From JBICHM01 sp043101835 (GTDB taxonomy: Bacteria > Planctomycetota > Phycisphaerae > Phycisphaerales > UBA1924): 5,941 nucleotides of DNA. Below are positions 1 to 5,941 of the stretch, piece by piece. The DNA is taken from NCBI GenBank assembly GCA_043101835.1, contig JBICHM010000077.1, positions 1-5,941 on the forward strand, written 5' to 3'. Positions within the stretch are counted from its first letter, which is position 1. Each line of letters opens with the position of its first letter. Made by a program: the position numbers and the translations under genes. The notes below the pieces were generated by a model, which searched no databases, was not told where the DNA came from, and worked only from the letters and a program-made list of their open reading frames with translations.

Positions 1-18
1 CGTGTGCTCTTCCGATCT
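1..18. other. Illumina adapter remnant (not genomic)
   Basis: The first 18 bases, CGTGTGCTCTTCCGATCT, equal the last 18 bases of the standard Illumina TruSeq read-2/index adapter. On the minus strand the open frame of the glutamate-synthase-like gene reads through conserved family sequence up to a cysteine codon at 22-20 and then meets the adapter. Base 19 could be genomic (first base of the expected Asn codon) or the A added during library preparation. These bases should be trimmed, and any ORF that begins in them on the plus strand is an artefact. Confidence 0.96.
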
Positions 19-19
19 T

Positions 20-1276
20 GCAGCGCAGCGCCTGGATGCACCCGAGCGCGAGCATCATGCCCCGCGCGCTGTAGCAGACATCCGCCCCGAGCGCGTTGGC
101 CCGAACCATGTGGAAGCCGGTCAGAATCTTCCCCGCCGCGAAGATGCGGATCCGCTCGCGCACGCCGAATCCCTTCAGCGCGCTGTGCACGAACGCCCAG
201 CCGTCGCGCGCCGGCATGCCGATGGAGTTGCTGAACTCCAGCGGCGCGGCGCCGGTGCCCCCCTCGCCGCCATCGACCGAGATGAAATCCGGCGTGATCC
301 CCGTCGCCACCATCGCCTTGCAGATCGAGAGAAACTCGCTACGCCGACCGATGCAGATCTTGAACCCCACCGGCTTGCCGCCCGACAGTTCCCGCAGGCG
401 CGCGACGAACTCGAGCAGCCCGGCCGGCCCGTCAAAGGCCGTGTGCCAGGGCGGGCTGATGACGGCCTGCCCGACCGCGACGCCGCGGATGTCGGCGATC
501 TCACGCGTGACCTTCGCGGCGGGCAGGATGCCGCCGTGCCCGGGCTTCGCGCCCTGCGACAGCTTGATCTCGATCATCTTCACGCTGTCGCGGTTCGCCC
601 TGTCCTGGAACATCGGCTCGTTGAAGCGTCCGTCGCCGTCGCGGCAGCCGAAATAGCCGGTGCCGATCTGCCAGATGAGATCGCCCCCCTGCTCGTGGTA
701 AGGCGAGATTGCGCCCTCACCGGTGTTGTGGGCGAAGCCGCCGCGCTTGGCGCCGAGGTTCAGTGCCCGCACCGCCGCGGGCGAGAGGGAGCCGAACGAC
801 ATCGCCGAGATATTCAGACGCGAGCACAAGTACGGCTTCGCGCAGTCCGGCCCACCGACGAGCACGCGCGGCTCCTCGTGCAAGGGGTCCACATGACGCA
901 AGGAGTGTGACGCCCACTCGTACCCCACCTCGTACACATCCCGCTGCGTCCCGAAGGGCACCGTCTCGAGCACATTCTTCGCCCGCTGGTACACCACGCT
1001 GCGCAGCTCGCGCTCAATGGGGTACGCGTCCACATTTGATTCGATGAAGTACTGCTGGATCTCGGGGCGCACATGCTCGAGCAGGTAACGCGCGTGCCCG
1101 ATCACCGGGAAGTTTCGCAGGATCGTGCGCTCGCGCTGGAACGAGTCGTACATCCCGACGATCGCCAGCGGCACAACGATCGCCAGCGACCACAGCCCGT
1201 GCGGCCAGTAGATCGCGGCCAGCACCTCCAACGCGACGACGACAAGAAGAATCCCGAAGAACCAGCGCCTGACCAT
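20..1276 (-). CDS. FMN-binding glutamate synthase family protein, membrane-anchored, C-terminus missing
   Basis: 419 residues are visible, starting MVRRWFFGIL. Two hydrophobic segments (about 5-22 and 27-43) suggest an N-terminal membrane hairpin. The rest is the FMN/2-oxoglutarate-binding synthase domain of the GltB type: NISAMSFGSLS at 155-165, AHNTGEGAISPYH at 182-194, KLSQGAKPGHGG at 238-249, VDGGEGGTGAAP at 334-345 and FAAGK at 379-383. C413 and C419 have the C-x5-C spacing of the first two ligands of the 3Fe-4S cluster; the third cysteine would lie past the contig end. There is no N-terminal glutaminase domain, so this is the short stand-alone family, not classical GltB. Members I know of run about 520-540 residues, so roughly 110-120 are missing. 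In the family, the domain transfers reducing equivalents and ammonia to 2-oxoglutarate to form glutamate; the physiological reaction of the short, membrane-anchored form is poorly defined. The ATG at 1276 is chosen because a strong Shine-Dalgarno sits six bases upstream. The gene follows the zinc-ribbon gene after a 151-base gap. Confidence 0.93.
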
Positions 1277-1282
1277 GCAGCG

Positions 1283-1290
1283 CCTCCCTT
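1283..1290 (-). promoter_or_regulatory. Ribosome-binding site of the glutamate-synthase-like gene
   Basis: On the minus strand AAGGGAGG lies six bases before the ATG at 1276, a near-ideal Shine-Dalgarno that fixes the start. Most of it falls in the eight-base loop of a possible small hairpin with arms 1293-1298 and 1279-1284 (six pairs, one a G-U wobble). That would leave the site partly exposed, so I would not infer regulation from it. Confidence 0.8.
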
Positions 1291-1367
1291 CGGGCGCCCT
1301 GTTTCGCATGCAGAACGGTCGGCGTCAAATCGGACAGTCGACGCACAGCAAGAGGAGTGCACACGGC

Positions 1368-1454
1368 GCCCTCCCCCGTCCCCGACGGGGGAGGTGTCCG
1401 CGCAGCGGACGGAGAGGGCTTCCCGACCTACCTCCTCTCCGTCGCTTGGAGAGG
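1368..1454. repeat. Multi-armed palindromic intergenic repeat (REP-like)
   Basis: Four inverted-repeat units are packed into 87 bases. Arms 1370-1380 and 1384-1394 form a perfect 11-bp stem with a three-base loop. Arms 1396-1401 and 1405-1410 form a perfect 6-bp stem with loop GCA. GCCCTC at 1368-1373 and GAGGGC at 1414-1419 can close an outer stem around both, competing with the 11-bp stem. Arms 1434-1440 and 1448-1454 form a perfect 7-bp stem, and CTCTCCGTC at 1435-1443 can alternatively pair with GACGGAGAG at 1408-1416. Such modular GC-rich palindromes between genes are typical of dispersed REP-type elements; that this one is dispersed in the genome is inference. No T-tract follows the hairpins on either strand, so it is not a classical intrinsic terminator, although it could slow transcription or stabilise mRNA ends. 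The stop codon of the upstream zinc-ribbon ORF lies inside it. Confidence 0.75.
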
Positions 1455-2432
1455 CAAATCATCATGCTCCCTAACCTCGACCGGCTGAACCGAGCGTCCG
1501 TCGCCGAACCGGTGCAGGCGGCCAAGTTCCCAGATCCCACCACGTACTAGCCCCGGGTCCGACCAATGTCGACGCCCGAGCGTCTGGCGATGCAGGGCGC
1601 ACGCGGAGCGGTGCAGCGGTCGAGCATGCAGCACGGTGGCACTGATCGCATACAACGCCACGAACGCGGCGGCGCAGGCGAGGATCTCGCTGATGTGCGG
1701 CGTTTCGGCCACAAGGAACCAAAGAACGCCGACGACAACGGCCGCTGCTGTTGCGCAATCCACGCCTCGGCGGAGGGCTCGTGCGCGATTCGGGGCGGAA
1801 TCGACTTGGATGCTCCAGCCCAGATCCTCGAGCGAAGCGCCGCCAAGAATCGGCAGCGCGATCCAGAGGATCGCCGTCGCGCCCGCGAGGACGACGAGCG
1901 TGCCGATCTCGCGACCGTTGCCCATGGCCTCGGCAAGCATGACCGCGGCGCTGAGCCATGCGACGATGGACCCGACGCCGGCGAGCGCCAGCACCGAAGC
2001 ACGCCTTCGAGTTGAGTGGCTCGAACTCGAATCCGACGCCGAAGCAACGGCGACCCAGGCCGCCGGCCACAGCGTCACGAGCAGCATCGCGCACTCTGCG
2101 AGCGCGATCGTTACGCCGTCGCGTATGGCGAGCTGCTGCCGCAACTGGCCCGGGGAGATGATGCGGTTGGACTGGAGCGGACTCCATGCAGCGCAGACAA
2201 GGGCGCCGACCGCGCAGAGAACGGCGCCTGCAATCGCAACCGGAAGCGAGCGAAAGAGCGCGAGCGAGGTCGCCACCCCCGCGATGGTCGCATCATCGGC
2301 GCTCGCGAGCAGGTCTTCCGATGCTGGAGCCGGCGGCTCGCCGCACTCCGGGCACAACCCATCGTCGGCGAGACCCGAGCGGTCGTACCCGCACGACAGG
2401 CAGCGGAGCGGGATTCGCTCGTGGGATTGCAC
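1428..2432 (-). CDS. Zinc-ribbon integral membrane protein of unknown function
   Basis: 334 residues from a GTG start; an in-frame TAG lies two codons upstream of it, so no longer start is possible, and no clear Shine-Dalgarno is visible. Residues 11-31 form a zinc ribbon: C11-x2-C14-G-YDRSGL, then C27-PE-C30-G. About six hydrophobic segments follow, roughly at 63-85, 106-131, 146-168, 176-198, 227-243 and 249-268, so the protein should sit in the cytoplasmic membrane. CxxCGYDLRGL-type ribbons joined to membrane segments are very common in Planctomycetota, especially Phycisphaerae, and mostly uncharacterised; I do not assign a function. The last about 65 residues are hydrophilic and Arg/His-rich, with lower third-position GC (about 65-70% against over 80% at the start of the gene), and the final nine codons plus the stop come from the palindromic repeat. 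The natural C-terminus may have been lost by frameshift or read-through. The gene begins 82 bases after purQ; it could be co-transcribed, but two hairpins lie between. Confidence 0.75.
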   Translation of the reverse strand: MQSHERIPLRCLSCGYDRSGLADDGLCPECGEPPAPASEDLLASADDATIAGVATSLALFRSLPVAIAGAVLCAVGALVCAAWSPLQSNRIISPGQLRQQLAIRDGVTIALAECAMLLVTLWPAAWVAVASASDSSSSHSTRRRASVLALAGVGSIVAWLSAAVMLAEAMGNGREIGTLVVLAGATAILWIALPILGGASLEDLGWSIQVDSAPNRARALRRGVDCATAAAVVVGVLWFLVAETPHISEILACAAAFVALYAISATVLHARPLHRSACALHRQTLGRRHWSDPGLVRGGIWELGRLHRFGDGRSVQPVEVREHDDLPLQATERR

Positions 2433-2449
2433 GCCGTGCTATTCGCGGA

Positions 2450-2471
2450 GGCGCGAGCGCGAGTTCGCGCC
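2450..2471. repeat. GC-rich inverted repeat upstream of the zinc-ribbon gene
   Basis: GGCGCGA at 2450-2456 and TCGCGCC at 2465-2471 form a perfect 7-bp stem around an eight-base loop. It lies 18 bases before the GTG start at 2432, inside the probable leader of that gene. There is no following T-tract. It may simply reflect the GC-rich composition, so its function is uncertain. Confidence 0.4.
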
Positions 2472-2484
2472 TTCTGCTCCGCAA

Positions 2485-2513
2485 GCCTGCACTTCGCTCC
2501 GCTCAGCGCAGGC
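2485..2513 (-). terminator. Hairpin just after purQ, weak terminator candidate
   Basis: One base after the purQ stop, nine-base arms at 2505-2513 and 2485-2493 can pair on the transcript (GCCTGCGCU with AGUGCAGGC, one G-U wobble) around an 11-base loop. The position immediately after the stop is what one expects of a transcript-end structure, but no run of U follows, so factor-independent termination is not supported. It could equally be an mRNA-stabilising stem or a fragment of a dispersed palindrome. Confidence 0.35.
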
Positions 2514-2514
2514 C

Positions 2515-3333
2515 TCAGCGCGCCGTCGCCCCCGTCACCGCCTCCACCGCGTTCAGGAACATCCGCCGCCCCGGCGTCGTCGCGCTCAGCGTCGCCTTGC
2601 CGAGGCGCGTCCAGTAGGGATGGCGCGTCCAGTCGAGGTAGCGTTCGGGGTGGGGCATGAGGCCGAAGATGCGCCCGCTCGCGTCGCACACGCCGGCGAT
2701 GGCGCCGGTGGAGCCGTTGGCGTTGTCGAGGTAGCGCAGCGCGATCTGGCCGCTTTCCTCCAGGTGCGCGAGCGTGGCGTCATCGGCCGGCACGAAGCGG
2801 CCCTCGCCGTGGGCGATGGGCAGGCGCATGGCGTCAGCGCGCGTCGCGCCATCGTCCCACAGGCCCTTCGTCCAGAGGCAGACGCTGCCATCCTCGGGCT
2901 CAATGGGCAGCCAGCGGTCGATGAACCGCGCGCCGGCGTTCTCGGCGAGCGCCGCGCGCATCGGCGGCGCCTGCTCCGGCCACACCCCCGCCTCCGCCGG
3001 ACCCGGCAGCAGGCCAACTTGACATAACACCTGGAAGCCGTTGCAGACGCCGATCATCGGGACGCCCCGCTGCGCCGCCTCACGCAGCGCCGGGTACAGG
3101 CGCTCGCGCAGGCGCACCGCCAGCGCGCGCCCGGAGGCGATGTCATCGCCGTACGAGAACCCGCCGGGGAAGCCGACGAGGTCCGCCCGCTCCAGCGCCC
3201 GCGGCGAATCGATCAGCGCGTCCACATGCACCAACTCCGTGCGCGCGCCGGCCAGCTCGAAGGCGCGCACGAGTTCGCGGTCGCAGTTCGCGCCCGGGCT
3301 CCGGATCACCACCGCCAGCGGCTTGTCGCTCAC
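2515..3333 (-). CDS. purQ: Phosphoribosylformylglycinamidine synthase, glutaminase subunit PurQ
   Basis: 272 residues, class I glutamine amidotransferase. It hydrolyses glutamine and passes ammonia to PurL, which converts FGAR to FGAM with ATP in de novo purine synthesis in the cytoplasm. The start VIRSPGANCDRE (9-20) is the typical PurQ opening. GFPGGFSYGDD at 54-64 forms the oxyanion region. The nucleophile is C97 in GVCNGFQ, and the His-x-Glu pair is H228/E230 in MPHPER. All catalytic residues are present. It is longer than the about 225-residue Bacillus form; the extra length lies mainly between the nucleophile loop and residue about 175, including a tryptophan-containing stretch, as in long PurQ forms that pair with fused PurS-PurL (inference). 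The GTG start at 3333 is supported by GGAGG eight bases upstream. It lies 40 bases after the corrected purL stop in the same direction, so the two are almost certainly an operon. Confidence 0.97.
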   Translation of the reverse strand: MSDKPLAVVIRSPGANCDRELVRAFELAGARTELVHVDALIDSPRALERADLVGFPGGFSYGDDIASGRALAVRLRERLYPALREAAQRGVPMIGVCNGFQVLCQVGLLPGPAEAGVWPEQAPPMRAALAENAGARFIDRWLPIEPEDGSVCLWTKGLWDDGATRADAMRLPIAHGEGRFVPADDATLAHLEESGQIALRYLDNANGSTGAIAGVCDASGRIFGLMPHPERYLDWTRHPYWTRLGKATLSATTPGRRMFLNAVEAVTGATAR

Positions 3334-3335
3334 CC

Positions 3336-3367
3336 TTCGTGCCTCCGTGCCATCGTGCCTCTGTGCC
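3336..3367 (-). repeat. Four-copy 8-bp tandem repeat between purL and purQ
   Basis: Read on the minus strand, the purL-purQ gap consists of four consecutive 8-base units: GGCACAGA, GGCACGAT, GGCACGGA and GGCACGAA, sharing the core GGCAC. It fills 32 of the 40 bases between the corrected purL stop (3374) and the purQ start (3333). Its third and fourth units supply the purQ ribosome-binding site. Similar 8-base-period GTGCC/GTGTC tracts recur between genes in several environmental phyla (recollection, not checked). Unit-number change by slippage would alter the gap in 8-base steps. Confidence 0.8.
3342..3346 (-). promoter_or_regulatory. Ribosome-binding site of purQ
   Basis: On the minus strand GGAGG lies eight bases before the GTG at 3333. 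It straddles the junction of the third and fourth units of the 8-bp tandem repeat; only the third unit (GGCACGGA) followed by GG of the next gives a full GGAGG, so that unit has acquired the site. It supports GTG as the start of PurQ. Confidence 0.65.
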
Positions 3368-3373
3368 TGCGCA

Positions 3374-5941
3374 TCACCAGTTCAGCGTGTTCAGGAATGC
3401 CTCGGCGCAGCGCGGGACGCCCAGTTCGACGCCGGCCGCGGGGATCGCCAGGCGCCCGCTGTCGTCGAGCGTCGCCAGTTCGAGCGCCGCAACGCCGGCG
3501 AGCGTCGTCCGCACGCGATCGACATCGCCCGGCGCCACACCAGCAGGTAGCGGCTGGGGGACTCGACGAAGTACGCCGCGTCCTCGATCGTCACCTTCGC
3601 CCCGAGCGTGCGCTCCGGCGACGACCCCGCGATGAGCATCTCCGCGAGCGCCACGAGCCACCCCCCTTCCGAGCAGTCGTGCGCCGCGCGGACGAGGCCG
3701 TCGCGGATGCACGCGTGCACCGCCCTCGCCACGCGCGGGCCCATCTCGAGGTCGGTCGCGCGCGCATCGGCCGCCGGGTGCGGGCCGACGAGCAGCACGA
3801 CATTCCCCGGCGCCTTCGCGTCGCTCGTCACGCAGGTCGTGACATCGTGGACGATGCCGATGCCGGTGATCAGCAGCGTCGGCGGGATCTCGATCGTCCG
3901 CCCGTCGTCGGTCGTGAACTGGTTGTTCAGCGAGTCCTTGCCGCTGACGAAGGGCGTGCGATACGCCTTCGCGCCGTCGTAGCAGCCGACCGCCGCGCGC
4001 ACGAGGCTGCCGAGGTTCTCCGGCTTGCGGCAGCTCGGCCAGCAGAAGTTGTCGAGGATCGCGATGCGCTCGGGGTCGGTCCCGACGCAGACGAGGTTGC
4101 GCACGCATTCATCAATCGCGGCGAGGGCCATCTGGTACGGGTCGCCCCCGAGGCGCGGGTCGCCGACGCTCGTCGCCAGGCCCTGCGAGATCGCCAGCCC
4201 CTTCCCGCTGCCGGGCACGGGCTCGATGACGCTCGCGTCACCCGGCCCCTCGCCCAGCGGCCCCACCAGCGGCTTGAGCACCGTGCCGCCCTGCACCTCG
4301 TGGTCGTACTGCCGGATGATCCACCGCTTGCTGGCGATGTTCGGATCGCTGAGTCGCTCCAGCAGCGCGGCGCCGACATCCTGCCCGTCCGGCGTCGCCT
4401 TGCGCACCACATCCGACGAGCCGGTCCACGACGCCTCGCGCTCCGGCGTCGGGATGCCGTCGTGCAGGAACGCCATCGGCATGCGACCGACCTCGAGATC
4501 GCCGTATCGCAGCACGAGGTCGGCGCCGGGCGTGCCGAAGACGCCCAGGTCCGCCATCTCGACGGATTCCTCGGCGCACAGGTCGCGCAGGCGCTGCATG
4601 TTGGCCGGCGGCACGGCGAGCACCATGCGCTCCTGCGCCTCGCTGATCCAGATCTCGGTGTACGAGAGGCCCGCGTACTTCAGCGGCGCCTGCTCGAGCT
4701 GCACCTCCGCGCCAAGCTGCTCGCCCATCTCGCCCACGGCGGAAGAGAACCCGCCGGCGCCGCAGTCGGTGATCGCGTGGAAGAGCGGCCCGCCCGACGC
4801 GTCGCGCGCCCGCAGGACGAGGTCGATGACCTTCTTCTCCTCGATCGCGTTGCCGATCTGCACGGCGTGGCTGAACTCATCGGCGTGCGTGTCGGTCAGC
4901 TCCGCCGAACTGAATGTGGCCCCGTGGATGCCGTCGCGCCCCGTGCGCCCGCCCAGGGCGACGATGCGGTCGCCGGGCTTCGCGGCGCCCGAGATCCTGT
5001 CCCGCGGCATCACGCCGATGCACCCGCAGTACACCAGCGGGTTGCCGACATAGCGGTCGTCGAACGCCACCGCGCCCGAGAGCGTCGGCACGCCCACGCG
5101 GTTGCCGTAGTCGCGCACACCGGCGACAACCTGCGTGAGGATGCGCCGCGGGTGCAGGCAGCCGGCGGGGAGCGTCTCGTCGGTGAAGGCGTCGGGCGGC
5201 GCAACGCAGAACACATCCGTCGCCGCGATCGGGCGCGCGGCCAGGCCCGTGCCCAGCACATCGCGGATGCATCCCCCCGCGCCCGTCGCGGCGCCGCCGT
5301 AGGGCTCGATCGCGCTCGGGTGGTTGTGCGTCTCCACCTTCACGCAGACGGCGTGCTCGTCGTCGAACGCGATGATGCCGGCGTTGTCAACGAAGACCGA
5401 GAGCGTCCAGTCGATGCCCTCGTCGATCAGCTCGAAGGTCGCCGCGGCCACCGTGCGCTTCAGAAGGTTGTCGATAACGACCGAGCCGTCCTCGCGCAGC
5501 GCAACGCCGGGGCGGCCGGACCAGTCGATGGAATCGTCCTTCGGCCCGCGGTACGACACGCGGCTCTTGAGCGTCTTGTGGACGCAGTGCTCGCTCCAGG
5601 TCTGCGCGAGCGTCTCGAGCTCGATGTCCGTCGGCTCGCGCCCGAGCGTCTTGAACTCCTCCTGGATCGCGCGCATCTCGGCGAGGTCGAGGAAGAGGTG
5701 CGCATCGCGGCTGAGGCGTTCGAGCTCCGCGTCGCCGAGATCGCGGATCGCGATGTGACGCACCTCCGGCGTGTACTCGTGGCCGTGCAGGAAGTCGTCG
5801 GGGGCGTAGGGCTCGGTGTGGATCGCGTGGATGACCGTGTTGGCGAGCAGGCGCCGCGCGAGGCGGTCGGCCTCGCCGCCAGTGACGCCCTCGAACTCGT
5901 ACCGCCACCCGGTGGAGGCCTCCACCGCGCCGGGGGCGGCG
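3374..5941 (-). CDS. purL: Phosphoribosylformylglycinamidine synthase PurL with partial N-terminal PurS-like region; 5' truncated and frameshifted
   Basis: PurL uses ATP and ammonia from PurQ to convert FGAR to FGAM. The frame is open to the right edge (AAPGAVEAS...), so the true start is lost; residues below count from an internal GTG at 5925, which need not be a start. Residues about 18-38 (EADRLARRLLANTVIHAIHTE) resemble the end of PurS, suggesting a PurS-PurL fusion with about the first half of PurS missing. PurL signatures follow: TWSEHC 109-114 with H113, ETHNHPSAIEPYGG 198-211, GRDGIHGATFSS 329-340, DCGAGG 387-392, SGKDS 661-665 and HDCSEGGW 749-756. The frame runs conserved to YLL at 793-795 (base 3541). 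There it shifts: without correction it becomes an Arg/Ser/Ala-rich tail stopping at 3391, whereas the frame one base back continues VAPGDVDRV... from 3538 to ...FLNTLNW and a TGA at 3376-3374. A single base is therefore missing near 3538-3541, by sequencing/assembly error or real mutation. The corrected visible length is about 855 residues. It is followed by purQ after 40 bases. Confidence 0.95.

Noticed and set aside
2..910. 302-codon plus-strand ORF
   Set aside because: It starts inside adapter sequence and runs antisense to the clearly conserved glutamate-synthase frame; the product is a low-complexity Arg/Ala-rich shadow.
1300..1328. Possible sigma-70 promoter before the glutamate-synthase-like gene (TTGACG, 17 bases, GAAACA, minus strand)
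   Set aside because: The -35 match is good but the -10 is poor (GAAACA against TATAAT), so the call would rest on one hexamer.
1636..3027. 463-codon plus-strand ORF
   Set aside because: It spans the antisense of the zinc-ribbon gene, an intergenic gap and purQ. The composition is Ala/Arg/Ser-rich with no recognisable motif, typical of a high-GC shadow frame.
3391..3537. Uncorrected purL tail as the true C-terminus
   Set aside because: The Arg/Ser-rich frame lacks family character, while the alternative frame continues into a plausible PurL end 40 bases before purQ.
4025..5053. 342-codon plus-strand ORF
   Set aside because: Antisense to well-conserved PurL motifs; Ser/Arg/Pro-rich shadow.
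1..5941. Novel defence, biosynthetic or mobile system
   Set aside because: All supported genes are housekeeping or common hypothetical types. No transposase, recombinase, CRISPR-like spaced repeats, tRNA or toxin-antitoxin pair was visible.

Overview
The window reads as a high-GC, metagenome-type contig, and every convincing gene lies on the minus strand (transcribed right to left). The base composition, the zinc-ribbon-plus-membrane protein of the CxxCGYDRSGL...CPECG type, the PurS-PurL fusion and the dispersed-looking intergenic repeats all suggest a Planctomycetota/Phycisphaerae-like bacterium. That assignment is inference; there is no rRNA or other phylogenetic marker here.

Layout in transcription order. 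Purine biosynthesis comes first: purL (5941 to 3374, 5' end lost at the contig edge, with a single-base frameshift near 3540), then purQ (3333 to 2515). With a PurS-like piece at the start of PurL, these two genes would supply a complete FGAM synthase, the fourth step of de novo IMP synthesis. Next is a hypothetical integral membrane protein with an N-terminal zinc ribbon (2432 to 1428), whose C-terminal tail runs into a palindromic intergenic repeat (1368-1454). Last is an FMN-binding glutamate-synthase-family protein (1276 to 20), cut at the left edge in the middle of its iron-sulfur cysteine cluster.

The first 18 bases are not biological. They match the 3' end of the Illumina TruSeq read-2 adapter, and the reading frame of the last gene stops making sense exactly there. 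PurQ makes ammonia from glutamine for PurL. The glutamate-synthase-like protein belongs to glutamate/nitrogen metabolism in a broad sense, but no functional link to the purine genes is shown by the sequence.

I see no RNA genes, CRISPR array, mobile-element genes, or defence or other novel multi-gene system. The points worth a second look are the adapter junction, the purL frameshift, the 8-bp tandem repeat that carries the purQ ribosome-binding site, the palindromic repeat that supplies a stop codon, and the doubtful C-terminus of the zinc-ribbon protein. No gene-free stretch exceeds 300 bases; the longest, 1277-1427, holds the repeat and the ribosome-binding site of the last gene.
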